Positions 15,743-25,172 are shown, counted from the stretch's first letter. The stretch: DNA of 60,607 nt from Acidobacteriota bacterium (GCA_019639215.1 JAHBSH010000004.1:1-60607); one strand, 5' to 3'. A program made the numbers and translations. The notes: a model not told the origin generated them from the sequence alone.

Positions 15743-16860
15743 ATGGTTTGTTTCTCCAAAGCATGATGGGCGATAGAACCAAGAGCCGCCACAAAACGGT
15801 CGAATTTTGCAAAGCGTTCGTCCTTTGTCGAGCCTTTCACATATCTTGCAAATATCTGTTGTGCGATCACGGCTACTTTAAAGGTGCCGAAAACGTAATA
15901 GAACAAAATGTCTGAAACATCACGGCCAGACGCCTTTCCGTATAGGTCTGCCAATTCGCGTCGTGATATGTTCTCCATCAGCACACGCGGATTAAAATGC
16001 ATCGACAGCATCTCTTCACCCGCATCCGGCGACATCCAGTATCCGAGCGTCGTCCCCAAGTCCATCAGCGGATCGCCGATCGTGACCATTTCCCAATCAA
16101 GCACACCGACGATGCGGGTCAGGTCGATAGGCGAGAACATCACATTGTCGAACTTGTAATCATTATGTATAAGTGCGGCTCCGGTCTCGGCAGGAATATT
16201 CTCGTTCAGCCATCTGATAACGGCTTCGAGCTGCGGTAGGTCGTGCGTCCTAGCCGCCATGTAACGCTGCGACCATCCTTCGACCTGGCGTTTCGGATAG
16301 CCTTCGGGTTTGCCCAGACCGCCAAGTCCTGCAAACTCATAGTTGACCGCATGGAGACGCGATAAATTTTCAACAAATGCTTTGATAACGGCCAGACGAA
16401 ATTCCGGTGAACCGTTTAGTTTCGTCCTGGCGCGTTTTAGTCCGTCGATCTGCGCAGCCGTATGTCCCGAATCAGGCGAGAGGTCATCATCACTGATCTC
16501 GCCCCGGATAGTGACCCCGCGTTTTCTCTCCATCAGGTAGAATGATGAACCGATCACCGTCTCGTCATCGCAAAACAGCACCGGCTCAGGAGCCGGATCA
16601 TAGATCATCGCCAGCCGCGTCAGCACATCATATTCCCGCTTCATATCATGTGCTGTCTTTACGGTATTGCCGAAAGGCGGACGGCGAAGCACATATTCGT
16701 GTCCGCCAAGACGAATCAGATATGTCAGATTTGAACTGCCTGCGGTAAACTGAAACAGCTCAATGGTGCTGAAGGGCGTAGGCATACGGTTACGGATATA
16801 TTCCCCAAGCCGGTCAACATTCAATTCTTCACCTTTTCTGATGTTGTCGATCTCTTTCAT
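15739..16860 (-). CDS. APH-fold phosphotransferase, ACAD10/11 kinase-domain type
   Basis: A 373-aa aminoglycoside-phosphotransferase-fold protein. The N-lobe is FTAGSSNLTYLIRLGGHEYV with RRPPFG. The catalytic loop is LIHNDYKFDNVMF and the metal motif LDWEMVTIGDPLMDLG. This pattern is that of the kinase domain found fused to acyl-CoA dehydrogenase in mammalian ACAD10/ACAD11, and not of antibiotic-resistance enzymes. An acyl-CoA dehydrogenase lies divergently next to it. The likely role is phosphorylation of a hydroxyacyl-CoA; this is inferred. It overlaps the GH9 gene by 4 nt and may be translated with it, though no shared pathway is evident. Confidence 0.82.
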   Translation of the reverse strand: MKEIDNIRKGEELNVDRLGEYIRNRMPTPFSTIELFQFTAGSSNLTYLIRLGGHEYVLRRPPFGNTVKTAHDMKREYDVLTRLAMIYDPAPEPVLFCDDETVIGSSFYLMERKRGVTIRGEISDDDLSPDSGHTAAQIDGLKRARTKLNGSPEFRLAVIKAFVENLSRLHAVNYEFAGLGGLGKPEGYPKRQVEGWSQRYMAARTHDLPQLEAVIRWLNENIPAETGAALIHNDYKFDNVMFSPIDLTRIVGVLDWEMVTIGDPLMDLGTTLGYWMSPDAGEEMLSMHFNPRVLMENISRRELADLYGKASGRDVSDILFYYVFGTFKVAVIAQQIFARYVKGSTKDERFAKFDRFVAALGSIAHHALEKQTI

Positions 16861-16885
16861 AAAATTAAAAGCACAGTCGTATCAG

Positions 16886-16897
16886 CGCAGTACTGCG
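16886..16897. promoter_or_regulatory. 12-bp palindrome between divergent genes
   Basis: CGCAGTACTGCG is a perfect palindrome in the 86-bp gap between the kinase-like gene and the acyl-CoA dehydrogenase gene. Its position suits an operator for a shared regulator, but no regulator gene is near. Confidence 0.35.
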
Positions 16898-16946
16898 GGT
16901 GTCCGCATAGGGGATATGTTAAGCTGTCGCTGAAAACTCAAAAGAT

Positions 16947-18128
16947 ATGGACTTTCATTATTCAGCAAAAACGACAGAACTGCAAAAAATGCTCTCTATC
17001 TTTATGGATGAGCATATCTACGCCAATGAGCAGAACTTTCAAAAAGAAATATCATCGGGCGACCGCTGGCAGCCTTCTGAACTGATCGAGGAGCTAAAAG
17101 AAAAAGCCAAAGCAGCCGGATTGTGGAACCTTTTTCTGCCTGACGTATCCGGACTGTCTAACGTTGAATATGCTCCGCTTGCAGAAATAATGGGACGTGT
17201 CGTCTGGGCATCAGAGGTATTTAACTGCTCTGCTCCAGACACCGGAAATATGGAGGTTCTTCATCTCTATGGAACGGCCGAGCAAAAGGAAGAATGGCTG
17301 ACGCCGCTTTTGAATGGCGAGATCCGCTCGTGTTTTGGAATGACCGAGCCTGATGTTGCATCAAGCGATGCGACAAATATAAGAGCTTCGATAAAGCGTG
17401 ACGGCGACGATTATATCTTGAACGGACGGAAATGGTGGTCAACGGGCGGAGGCGATGCACGCTGCCGATTGATCATCTTTATGGGAAAGACGGATGAATC
17501 AGCCCCGAAACATCTTCAGCAATCAATGATCCTTGTACCAATGAATGCCGAAGGTGTCCGTGTAGAGCGCATATTGAATGTCTTTGGTTATGACGACGCT
17601 CCAAATGGCCACGCTGAAATTTCCTTTACAAATGTACGCGTACCGAAAGAGAACATACTGCTCGGAGAAGGAAGAGGCTTTGAGATAGCTCAAGGAAGGC
17701 TTGGCCCCGGACGTGTTCACCATTGTATGCGGCTGATAGGAGCTGCCGAGCGTTCACTGGATTTGTTGAAAGAACGAGCAGCCGCAAGGGTCGCTTTTGG
17801 AAAGCCGATCCTCGAACACGGAACCACCAGACAATGGATAGCCGAAGCTCGCCTTGCCATCGAACAAGCTCGCCTTCTTGTTTTGAAGACCGCATGGATG
17901 ATGGACGAACTTGGAACCAAAGCCGCCCGCAAGGAGATCGCAATGATAAAGGCTGTTGTCCCGCAGATGGCGATCAACATAATTGATCGTGCTATACAGG
18001 TTCACGGCGGAGCAGGAGTTTCGCAAGACACGCCATTACCTCTATTCTGGATATATGCCCGCAGCCTAAGGATCGCGGACGGCCCTGACGAGGTTCATTT
18101 CGAATCGGTCACCCGCATGGAGATCTGA
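16947..18128 (+). CDS. Acyl-CoA dehydrogenase (ACAD11-like)
   Basis: A 393-aa flavoprotein of the acyl-CoA dehydrogenase family. It has the FAD/substrate signature [16 protein letters not shown], the middle-domain NGRKWWSTG, and C-terminal helices with RVAFGKPI and [14 protein letters not shown]. The catalytic base sits in the C-terminal region ([15 protein letters not shown]). The length is near the family norm. Its closest resemblance is to the dehydrogenase half of ACAD10/11; the kinase half is the divergent neighbour. It oxidises an acyl-CoA to the enoyl-CoA; the chain type is not determinable here. Confidence 0.88.
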   Translation: MDFHYSAKTTELQKMLSIFMDEHIYANEQNFQKEISSGDRWQPSELIEELKEKAKAAGLWNLFLPDVSGLSNVEYAPLAEIMGRVVWASEVFNCSAPDTGNMEVLHLYGTAEQKEEWLTPLLNGEIRSCFGMTEPDVASSDATNIRASIKRDGDDYILNGRKWWSTGGGDARCRLIIFMGKTDESAPKHLQQSMILVPMNAEGVRVERILNVFGYDDAPNGHAEISFTNVRVPKENILLGEGRGFEIAQGRLGPGRVHHCMRLIGAAERSLDLLKERAAARVAFGKPILEHGTTRQWIAEARLAIEQARLLVLKTAWMMDELGTKAARKEIAMIKAVVPQMAINIIDRAIQVHGGAGVSQDTPLPLFWIYARSLRIADGPDEVHFESVTRMEI

Positions 18129-18149
18129 TGACCGCAAATCGGTCATTTT
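18128..18149 (+). terminator. Terminator after the acyl-CoA dehydrogenase gene
   Basis: ATGACCG (18128-18134), loop CAAAT, CGGTCAT (18140-18146) and a short T-run. The first base of the stem is the last base of the stop codon. Confidence 0.6.
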
Positions 18150-18257
18150 GCCGATATTTTCCTTACAGATAAGCCTAACTGTTGAATGGTCGGAAACTGT
18201 GCATCATTCAATATGAATATTTTTCTTTCAAAAATCGTTCAACATTGCAAAAAAGTG

Positions 18258-18286
18258 TTGACAACTGTTTATCTTTCCTGTAATTT
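18258..18286 (+). promoter_or_regulatory. Promoter of the pilMNOPQ operon
   Basis: TTGACA (18258-18263), a 17-bp spacer and TAATTT (18281-18286). Transcription would start near 18293 and give a leader of about 285 nt before pilM. Confidence 0.55.
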
Positions 18287-18295
18287 TATTCCTTG

Positions 18296-18520
18296 ACGGT
18301 TATTAGTAACCGTTCCCCTTCGCCACCCGATGCGAATACTTTTTCTACAATTCATCATCTGATCACGCCGTTTGCATTAGAAACGGCCGGATCATTCGAA
18401 ACGGAACGTGAACTTGTCACTGCCTTCAGTTGGCCTGTCAAAGATCGTCCTTCCGATGTATGTAGAACAAAAGGTGGCAAAGTTTTCTGCAAAAGTGCTG
18501 GAAAACGTTCCGTTTCGAAT
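18296..18520 (+). ncRNA. Structured 5' leader of pilM (candidate regulatory RNA)
   Basis: Three hairpins follow the predicted promoter. H1: ACGGTTA / TAACCGT (18296-18313). H2: GCCGTTT / AAACGGC (18367-18387) extended by flanking GATC pairs (18361-18393). H3: a perfect 16-bp long-range stem, ATTCGAAACGGAACGT (18394-18409) with ACGTTCCGTTTCGAAT (18505-18520), enclosing 95 nt that hold a small ATCG/CGAT hairpin. H2 ends exactly where H3 begins. The rest of the 451-bp gap has no gene; pilM has its own AGGAG site. Known c-di-GMP riboswitch motifs were not recognised. Confidence 0.5.
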
Positions 18521-18579
18521 AGATTTTAAGAACCCCCTAATACAAATAGGAAAGAACGCCTTATAGGAGCTAAAAGAAA

Positions 18580-19635
18580 ATGCTGTTCGGTAAAAAGAAA
18601 AGCGTCGCCGGTCTGGACATCGGTTCAAGCTCGATCAAAATGGTCGAACTCGACGGCAAGCCAAATAATCTGAATCTGGTAAGTCTGGGTTTTGAGAACC
18701 TTCCTGATGAGACCATCATCGACGGCCAGATAATGGAGATGAACACGGTTTCGAACGTTATCCAGAATGTATGCAGCAATAATAATGTCGATGCCGACCA
18801 GGTCGTCACCGGCGTCAGCGGACATTCGGTCATTATAAAGAACATCGTTCTGCCCGCGATGAGCCAGGAAGAATTGGAAGAATCCATAGACTGGCACGCA
18901 GAAGAGCATATTCCTTACGATCTTTCTGATGTAAGCCTTGATTATCAGATCACGGCTACCAATTCAGATCAGACCAACGTTCTCATAGCTGCCTGTAAAC
19001 GTGAAAGAATTGACAACATCCGCCAGGCAGTGCAGATGGCAGGCAAAGAACCTTTCGTTATAGATGTGGACACCTTTGCCCTGCAAAACTGCTATGAGCT
19101 GAACTATCAGCCGGATGAATCACAGGTCGTAACGCTCCTTAATATAGGTGCCTCGACCATGAACGTGAATATCGTAAAAGGAACGCGTTCGCTCTTTACC
19201 CGCGACATCACCGTCGGCGGCAGCCAGTTCACCGATGTGCTTCAGAGAAGCCTTGGAGTTTCATTCCAGCAGGCCGAAGCCCTTAAGAGAGGCGTGAACA
19301 ATGCCGTTGAGGGCGTTGAGGAAACCGCCATCGAACCACTTATCAACAACGTCACGGAAATAGTTGCAATGGAGATACAGAAAACATTCGACTTTTACCG
19401 TGCAACGACCGAAGACACGCAGACGGTCGTTCAAAAGATCCTTATATCCGGCGGCGGATCAAAGCTTCAGGGTCTGGCACAGGACCTGTCAGCACGCCTG
19501 GAACTGCCGGTGGAAGTACTTGACCCTTTCCGCAATATAAAGGTGGACAGCCGTAAGTTTGACCCTGACTATATGAGCGAGATCATGCCCGAAATGGCCG
19601 TGGCCGTTGGTTTGGCAATGAGGGGAGTGGCATAA
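18580..19635 (+). CDS. pilM: Type IV pilus assembly protein PilM
   Basis: A 351-aa actin-like ATPase. The phosphate-binding loop is GLDIGSSSIKMVEL near the N-terminus, with the second nucleotide-binding segment LLNIGASTMNVNIV and the adenosine motif ISGGGSKLQGLA. PilM is cytoplasmic and binds the N-terminal tail of PilN, linking the inner-membrane alignment complex to the pilus motor. It is the first gene of pilMNOPQ, with pilN starting 2 nt later. It follows a long structured leader. Confidence 0.93.
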   Translation: MLFGKKKSVAGLDIGSSSIKMVELDGKPNNLNLVSLGFENLPDETIIDGQIMEMNTVSNVIQNVCSNNNVDADQVVTGVSGHSVIIKNIVLPAMSQEELEESIDWHAEEHIPYDLSDVSLDYQITATNSDQTNVLIAACKRERIDNIRQAVQMAGKEPFVIDVDTFALQNCYELNYQPDESQVVTLLNIGASTMNVNIVKGTRSLFTRDITVGGSQFTDVLQRSLGVSFQQAEALKRGVNNAVEGVEETAIEPLINNVTEIVAMEIQKTFDFYRATTEDTQTVVQKILISGGGSKLQGLAQDLSARLELPVEVLDPFRNIKVDSRKFDPDYMSEIMPEMAVAVGLAMRGVA

Positions 19636-19637
19636 CA

Positions 19638-20351
19638 ATGATCAAAGTAAACCTATTACATTCAGTGACCGAACGCCAGGGCGGAACCGTCACGGCCGTT
19701 GAACGCAAGGTCGGCAGCCCGGGAACACGCCTGCTGATGTTGACCCTTGCCGTCGGATTCCTTCTCTTGGCCGTCATTGGCTGGGACGTTATCAGCACAC
19801 AGATGGCAAAGACCGACGCCGAAAGAAGGCTGGCAGAACAGAAGCAGATCGCTGCCGAGCTTGAAGTTGTGATGAAGGAACAGCGTGAGCTTGAGCAAAA
19901 GATACAGCAGATAGACATGCGTATCGAGGCCATAAAGACGCTCAGGGCAAATCAGGCAGGGCCAAGTGCTGTGCTCGATTCAGTCCGCGAAAGAATAGCG
20001 ATGGTACCGGGACTTTACCTGCAGGCCATTGAACAGACCGGCAACGAAGTTGTCATAAAAGGAAATTCTCCTAGCGAGGATTCGGTCGTTCAGTTTGGCC
20101 GCAGTCTGGAATTTTCGAACGGCCTCTTCACCAATCTTAATATCGAGACGCAGCGTCAGGAAATGGTGAACCAATCTGTCGTACCGGCATCAGGAGCAGA
20201 GGCTCCGAAGGTAAATGTCGTTGATTTCACGATCAAGACAGCGTACACGCCATCAAAGGCCGCTAACGCAAATGACGGCGTATCCACCGCAGCCGCAGAA
20301 GGCGGACAGGCAAAGCCGGCCACAGCACCCGCACAGGTCGCACAGAACTAA
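19638..20351 (+). CDS. pilN: Type IV pilus assembly protein PilN
   Basis: A 237-aa inner-membrane protein. It begins with the conserved IKVNLL motif that PilM binds, then one membrane helix (about 31-50), a coiled coil (about 56-98) and the periplasmic ferredoxin-like domain. The C-terminal 40 residues are a low-complexity Ala/Pro/Gln tail. PilN and PilO form the dimer that joins cytoplasmic PilM to PilP and PilQ. It is tightly coupled to pilM. Confidence 0.9.
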   Translation: MIKVNLLHSVTERQGGTVTAVERKVGSPGTRLLMLTLAVGFLLLAVIGWDVISTQMAKTDAERRLAEQKQIAAELEVVMKEQRELEQKIQQIDMRIEAIKTLRANQAGPSAVLDSVRERIAMVPGLYLQAIEQTGNEVVIKGNSPSEDSVVQFGRSLEFSNGLFTNLNIETQRQEMVNQSVVPASGAEAPKVNVVDFTIKTAYTPSKAANANDGVSTAAAEGGQAKPATAPAQVAQN

Positions 20352-20410
20352 ATATTATTGAGACGATCCTCAGACACGCTTGAGTTTGAACGCAAGCGAA
20401 GGACACTACA

Positions 20411-21061
20411 ATGACAGAGAAACTTAAAAACCTAGAGTGGTATTTTCAACTGCTGATCCTTCTTACCATCGCCACGCTGCTTTACCTGACGGTATGGTAT
20501 TTCGTGACAAGCGAAACACGTGCCGAAGTGCAGACGCTGAACGACGAGATCGCACAGCTGACAGCCAAGAACGAGGCGGCCCGCCTTGCGACACAGCGGA
20601 TCAATGAGTTTAGAGCACTTTATGCCAGCAAGGCCGTGGAATATGAGGAACTTAAGGTCCTTCTTCCCGAACAGCGTGAGATCACCAATGTACTTCAGGG
20701 ACTTCACGACAACGCCAGAGAATCAAAGCTGATCGTCATGCGGTTCTCACCGCGTGAGGACACGCAGGAAGATGCAATAATGGCGAAGCCGGTAGAGGTT
20801 GAGGTGGACAGCAATTTTGCCAATCTTCGTGAGTTTTTCGAAAAAATGGCCAAACTTCCCCGTATCGTTTCGATCTCAGACTTTAAGTTGAACCAGCTGG
20901 ACAAACAGTCCGCACAAAAGACCATCCACGCAAGATTTTTGCTGACGGCATATTATGCTGATCCGGAAGCTTTGCAGCCAAAACCGGAACCGGCTAAACC
21001 CGGCCAGCCTGCAAAACCTGGCCAGCCAGCAGCCAAACCGGCAGCACCCGCAGCAAAATAG
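20411..21061 (+). CDS. pilO: Type IV pilus assembly protein PilO
   Basis: A 216-aa inner-membrane protein with a membrane helix at about 11-32, a coiled coil at 34-64 and the PilO periplasmic domain (VEVDSNFANLREFFEKMAK, then IVSISDFKL). The tail is a repeated KPGQPA segment. It pairs with PilN in the alignment complex. It starts 59 nt after pilN without a visible terminator. Confidence 0.9.
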   Translation: MTEKLKNLEWYFQLLILLTIATLLYLTVWYFVTSETRAEVQTLNDEIAQLTAKNEAARLATQRINEFRALYASKAVEYEELKVLLPEQREITNVLQGLHDNARESKLIVMRFSPREDTQEDAIMAKPVEVEVDSNFANLREFFEKMAKLPRIVSISDFKLNQLDKQSAQKTIHARFLLTAYYADPEALQPKPEPAKPGQPAKPGQPAAKPAAPAAK

Positions 21062-21112
21062 ACCCACATGGTCGGCCATTCCGAACGACCAGCACCCTTG
21101 AGAGAAAAAGCC

Positions 21113-21850
21113 ATGATTAACAAATCAACGATCTTAAAAACTCTGACCCTGACCCTCGCGACCATGGGATTTGTCCTGCTGGCAGGCGAACTGACATCCG
21201 CCTCAGCACAGACGCGTGATCCTTTTGCCAAACCAGGCTGGGCTAGAACACGAGAAGCACCGCGTGGCGGCACCGGATCGACAGGATCGTCCGGACCTAA
21301 GGAACCGGCCAATGTCGGCGCACCGCCAATCGAGCAACGCATATCCTATTACATGCAGATGCGTGAAGCAGCTGCCGCTGAAGGCCGAGCGTTGCCAAAG
21401 GTAACAAGTGTGTTGACATTGAATGAAATGGCTGTGACCGGGATATTCAAATCGCCGCGTGGCTACGCAGCAATTGTTGAAGCAACCCCAATAAAACTCT
21501 CGTACACGATCTATCCGGGTGAAAAATTCTTTGACGGCCAGCTTGTCGCTGTAGAGGAGAACAGACTTGTTTTCCGCAAAGTGACCAAGATGAGCAACGG
21601 CAAGTTCGTTTCGTCGGTTGAAAATAAACCGCTTCGCCAATACAGCGATCAGGCAAGGATACAGGGCACAGCTCCTGAAGGATCTCCGTCAGCAGCAACC
21701 TCTGCTCCGCAGCAAGCAGCTCAGGGTGAAGTTCCCAAAGTAGCGACAGGCCCGATACTATCGCCCCTCGACGAAATGAATCGTCAGCCCGCAGAGACCG
21801 AAAAAGCACCGGCAAAACGTCCGGTCAGGGTTGCCCGGGGCAAAAATTAA
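21113..21850 (+). CDS. pilP: PilP-like pilus assembly protein
   Basis: A 245-aa protein with an N-terminal signal or membrane segment (ILKTLTLTLATMGFVLLAG). The ATG at 21113 is preferred to one at 21068 because it gives a proper signal sequence. The middle region (LNEMAVTGIFKSPRGYAAIV, YPGEKFFDGQLVAVEENRLV) fits the small beta-domain of PilP, which contacts the secretin PilQ. No lipobox cysteine is seen, unlike classical PilP lipoproteins. The C-terminus is a Pro/Ala-rich tail. Identity rests on position between pilO and pilQ plus this beta-domain. Confidence 0.78.
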   Translation: MINKSTILKTLTLTLATMGFVLLAGELTSASAQTRDPFAKPGWARTREAPRGGTGSTGSSGPKEPANVGAPPIEQRISYYMQMREAAAAEGRALPKVTSVLTLNEMAVTGIFKSPRGYAAIVEATPIKLSYTIYPGEKFFDGQLVAVEENRLVFRKVTKMSNGKFVSSVENKPLRQYSDQARIQGTAPEGSPSAATSAPQQAAQGEVPKVATGPILSPLDEMNRQPAETEKAPAKRPVRVARGKN

Positions 21851-21969
21851 AATCTTTTCCGGGGTCTTTTATCCTTTAAGGCCCTAATCAAAATGACACT
21901 CGATCTTTATTAAGTCATACCCTGTCACGCAGTGAGTTGACGGCGGATGAAATTTGCAACGGAGGAAAC

Positions 21970-23631
21970 ATGAATTCTCTTCAAAAAATATGCGGTATCG
22001 GCAAAATGGCCGTGATCGCAACTATATTGACAGGCCTGATCACATCTTTCGCGATAGCGCAAAGAGTGGATCCGGCGCAGGAAGGCCGCAAATACGGTGA
22101 TCCGGGTTTTCGCGGTGAGCCGATAGCTCTTGCTGTCGTCAACATGGACGTCCGCGACATTCTCAGCCATATAACAGAGCAGTATGGTATCAACTTCGTG
22201 ATCGACAAATCGGTGAAGGCCGTACCGGTCACGGTGAATCTGAAAGATGTTCCATGGAATATCGCTCTGGATTCGATACTTCGCTCGCAGGAACTTGGCG
22301 TACAGGTAAACGGAAATATTCTCCGCGTCGCCGATGCCAAGACACTTGCAACGGAAGGCGAAATAGTGCGTCAGGCAATGGACACACAGCTTGACTCATC
22401 ACCGCTCTACACGGAATTCATCCGTCTGAACTATGCACGAGCAAGCGGCGACCTGCAGCGTGGAACAGCCACGGCAGGAACATCTTCCGGCGGATCAGGC
22501 GGCGGCTCCTCTGCAGGCGGCAGCCAGGGAGACGGTTTGCTTCCGATAATCAAACGCCGTTTATCACGCCGTGGTTCGATCGAGGTTGACGGAAGAAGCA
22601 ATTCTCTTATCGTCACCGACGTTCGTGAGAATATCGATGCAGTTCGCCAGTTGGTCGCAATCCTTGACCAGCCTGAACCGCAGGTAGAGATAGAAGCTCG
22701 TATCGTGGTAGCGACCCGCAGCTTCAGCCGTGACATCGGTGTTCAGCTGGCAGGGTTGGTCACAGGTACAAGAGGTGCTTTGGCACAGGGCGGTACGCTT
22801 CCCGTTCCGCAGACAGGCGGCGGCGAACAGCAGACCGGCGGTGTCAATACCCAACCGAATAACGATATGAAATCGATCATCCCGAGTACGGTGATCGGTC
22901 TGACCACAGGACTTTTTGGAACCGCACAGCTGAGTGCTCTGATCTCGGCCGGTGAGCAGAAAGGAGAGGCAAAGGTGATCGCTACACCGCGTGTCACCGC
23001 TCTGAACAACCGTTCGGCTCTCATCGAAAGCAAGACACAGATACCAGTTGTGACCATTCAGCCCGGCCAGGCCGGTGCAGGTGGTATTGCCCTGGCAACA
23101 ACTGAATACGTAGATGTACCGCTGAAACTGGAGATCACACCGCAAATAACGGATGTTGGCACAGTTGTGCTGGAAGTTCTCGCTGAGAACAGCTCCACCG
23201 CTACGATAGTCGCCGGTGCTCCGCCAGCGATAAACGTCCAGAAGATGCAGTCGCAGATAACAGTTCCGGACGGCGGAACGACAGTAGTTGGCGGTGTTTT
23301 GTTTGACGACGAACGCGAAGGTCAGGACCGTACACCGGGACTTTCCCGCATTCCGTTGCTCGGCTATCTCTTTAAGAGAAAGTCGGTCAGACGCGACACC
23401 AACGAAATACTGTTCTTTATCACACCGAGGATCTATCGTCCTGACTTTCCGCAAACGACCGGAACTTCCGGCACGAAGCCTTCGGCAACGATAATCCAAC
23501 CGGTACCTATGGGCAATCCAAGCTCGAACTCGGATAAGACACCTGCTCCAAATCCGACACCGCGTCCGATGCTGCCGGTAACTCCGGCAACTCAACCGGC
23601 AGAGGTTCCTACCGCTCCGGAAAGGCCGTAA
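21970..23631 (+). CDS. pilQ: Type IV pilus secretin PilQ
   Basis: A 553-aa outer-membrane secretin. The ATG at 21970 follows GGAGGAAAC. After a signal peptide (1-30) comes an STN-like domain (VNMDVRDILSHITEQYGINF), a secretin N1-type domain with a Gly/Ser-rich insertion (GTSSGGSGGGSSAGG), and the secretin domain with VPLKLEITPQI and PDGGTTVVGGVL. The C-terminus has NEILFFITPRI followed by a proline-rich tail. The AMIN domains seen in proteobacterial PilQ are absent. It forms the gated pore through which the pilus leaves the cell. It is the last gene of the operon. Confidence 0.92.
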   Translation: MNSLQKICGIGKMAVIATILTGLITSFAIAQRVDPAQEGRKYGDPGFRGEPIALAVVNMDVRDILSHITEQYGINFVIDKSVKAVPVTVNLKDVPWNIALDSILRSQELGVQVNGNILRVADAKTLATEGEIVRQAMDTQLDSSPLYTEFIRLNYARASGDLQRGTATAGTSSGGSGGGSSAGGSQGDGLLPIIKRRLSRRGSIEVDGRSNSLIVTDVRENIDAVRQLVAILDQPEPQVEIEARIVVATRSFSRDIGVQLAGLVTGTRGALAQGGTLPVPQTGGGEQQTGGVNTQPNNDMKSIIPSTVIGLTTGLFGTAQLSALISAGEQKGEAKVIATPRVTALNNRSALIESKTQIPVVTIQPGQAGAGGIALATTEYVDVPLKLEITPQITDVGTVVLEVLAENSSTATIVAGAPPAINVQKMQSQITVPDGGTTVVGGVLFDDEREGQDRTPGLSRIPLLGYLFKRKSVRRDTNEILFFITPRIYRPDFPQTTGTSGTKPSATIIQPVPMGNPSSNSDKTPAPNPTPRPMLPVTPATQPAEVPTAPERP

Positions 23632-23673
23632 GGCAAATGTCCCGGAAGGGATGAATGTTACTCCATTGAAGCG

Positions 23674-23717
23674 AAAAGCCCGTCAAGCCATTCCGGCAAG
23701 ACGGGCTCTTCTTTTGT
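23674..23717 (+). terminator. Terminator of the pilMNOPQ operon
   Basis: GCCCGTC (23678-23684) and GACGGGC (23700-23706) form a stem, followed by TCTTCTTTTGTTT. It also lies just past the stop of the convergent gene at 23730. Confidence 0.75.
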
Positions 23718-23729
23718 TTCGGCTGTCAG

Positions 23730-25172
23730 CTACTGCGTTATAAAAGCCGCCGCAATTGGAATGTCTCCGGCAGAACCGAATGACGATATTCGTGCTGTCT
23801 GATCGGAGCTTCTGAGAATGTACCATGTGCCGTTGCGGTAAACAGCTATGTCCGACTTTCCGTCGCCGTCATAATCTGCCGGAGCGGGAATATCGCCCGA
23901 CATCCCGAATTGGGAGGCAAACACTCCACGGGAAGAACCATTGATCCACCATGTGCCTGTTGACGGCCTGTAAACGGCCGCATCAGTGCGTCCATCTCCG
24001 TCAAAATCAGCTTGAACCGGCTTATCCTCACCTATTCCGAACTGAAAGATCGAATATCCCTGATCGGTCGTTCGCCAAATATACCAAACACCTGTCGAGG
24101 GACGGAAAACAGCTACGTCAGACTTGGCATCTCCGTCATAATCTCCCGGCGCCACAATATCCGTTGAAAGTCCGAACCTCCGGATATCAAGTGTGATATC
24201 AGAGCTTCGGTAAATGAACCAATAACCGGTTGAAGGTCGCCATATCGCAATATCGGTCTTCAGATCACCGTCATAGTCTGCGGGAACGGGAACGTCACCT
24301 TCCATGCCGAACGGGGCGGAAATAACACTGCCGGAACTTAGCCTTACATACCACGTCCCATTCGATGGACGCCATACAGCATGATCCGATATGCCGTCAC
24401 CATCGTAATCGCCCGGCACTGATCTGTCACCGGGCTGGCCTATATCAGCCGATGTCGCTTGTGACCCATTGGAATTAAGGGCGTAAACAACGCCGGTGGA
24501 TGGCCTGTAAACCGCAATATTACTGTGCCCTTCATCAAAAAAATTGGAGATGACGGTGCCTGAGAAAATCGAAGAAGAAGTGGTGTAGATGTTGTCGCCA
24601 CCCGGGCTGGAATCACTGTTTGCGGCGTTGCCTGCTGCATAAAAGTCGATTTTACCCTGCCTCGTTGCCGGAGCTGTCCAGGTAAATGTCCACGACCGGG
24701 TTCCAAATCCCTCAGGAGTTATACCATTGGAGTTATGCGAAACGTAATCACGATCATGTCCCTCGACCGAACTGTTTCCTATCAACATTTCCGCCGGATC
24801 GCTCGATGGCAGCGTAAATTCTCCGCTACCGTCTTCAAGGCCATTCACCGCCGTCATCTGAAATCCATAGACCACCGCATCGCTTTGATTTACGGTCACC
24901 GTGACCTCGACCTGTTGACCTGGTACATAATTTCGCGGCAGACCCGAAATGATGACATTTCCCGACCCGCTATTAAGACCAAAATCCCCATGACAGACTA
25001 TGCATGTTCCCTCACCCGGAGCTCCGGAAAAGGAAGGTGATGGTCCGGATGACGACGCTGATACAGTCTCATTGAATTCGGTTGAAATTGAAACTCCAAC
25101 TATCCCGAGAACTATTGCTCCCATGGTTGCAGCTAGCTTGAGAGCGCGGTTCCTGAGTATGGATGACTTCAT
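23730..25172 (-). CDS. Secreted choice-of-anchor V protein with FG-GAP-like repeats
   Basis: A 480-aa protein. The signal segment is at about 10-30. Next is a choice-of-anchor V type domain starting GAPGEGTCIVCHGDFG, which holds a CxxCH heme-binding-like motif (C57, C60, H61), followed by YVPGQQVEVTVTV. Residues about 215-480 form six repeats of about 45 aa of the type DYDGDGxSDxAVxRPSTGxWY; these Asp-rich loops are expected to bind calcium and build a beta-propeller. It is probably exported to the cell surface. Whether the CxxCH binds heme is open. The much larger neighbour upstream ends in the same repeats, so the two share a repeat origin. Confidence 0.8.
   Translation of the reverse strand: MKSSILRNRALKLAATMGAIVLGIVGVSISTEFNETVSASSSGPSPSFSGAPGEGTCIVCHGDFGLNSGSGNVIISGLPRNYVPGQQVEVTVTVNQSDAVVYGFQMTAVNGLEDGSGEFTLPSSDPAEMLIGNSSVEGHDRDYVSHNSNGITPEGFGTRSWTFTWTAPATRQGKIDFYAAGNAANSDSSPGGDNIYTTSSSIFSGTVISNFFDEGHSNIAVYRPSTGVVYALNSNGSQATSADIGQPGDRSVPGDYDGDGISDHAVWRPSNGTWYVRLSSGSVISAPFGMEGDVPVPADYDGDLKTDIAIWRPSTGYWFIYRSSDITLDIRRFGLSTDIVAPGDYDGDAKSDVAVFRPSTGVWYIWRTTDQGYSIFQFGIGEDKPVQADFDGDGRTDAAVYRPSTGTWWINGSSRGVFASQFGMSGDIPAPADYDGDGKSDIAVYRNGTWYILRSSDQTARISSFGSAGDIPIAAAFITQ

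Noticed and set aside
18293..18529. 78-aa open frame upstream of pilM
   Set aside because: It has no ribosome-binding site, an unnatural composition, and lies exactly on the hairpin-forming leader; it is more likely non-coding.
18296..18579. c-di-GMP riboswitch before pilM
   Set aside because: The conserved GEMM tetraloop/receptor motifs were not found, so only a generic structured leader is claimed.
22564..23595. 343-aa open frame opposite pilQ
   Set aside because: It is fully antisense to the secretin gene and has a Cys/Arg-rich shadow composition.
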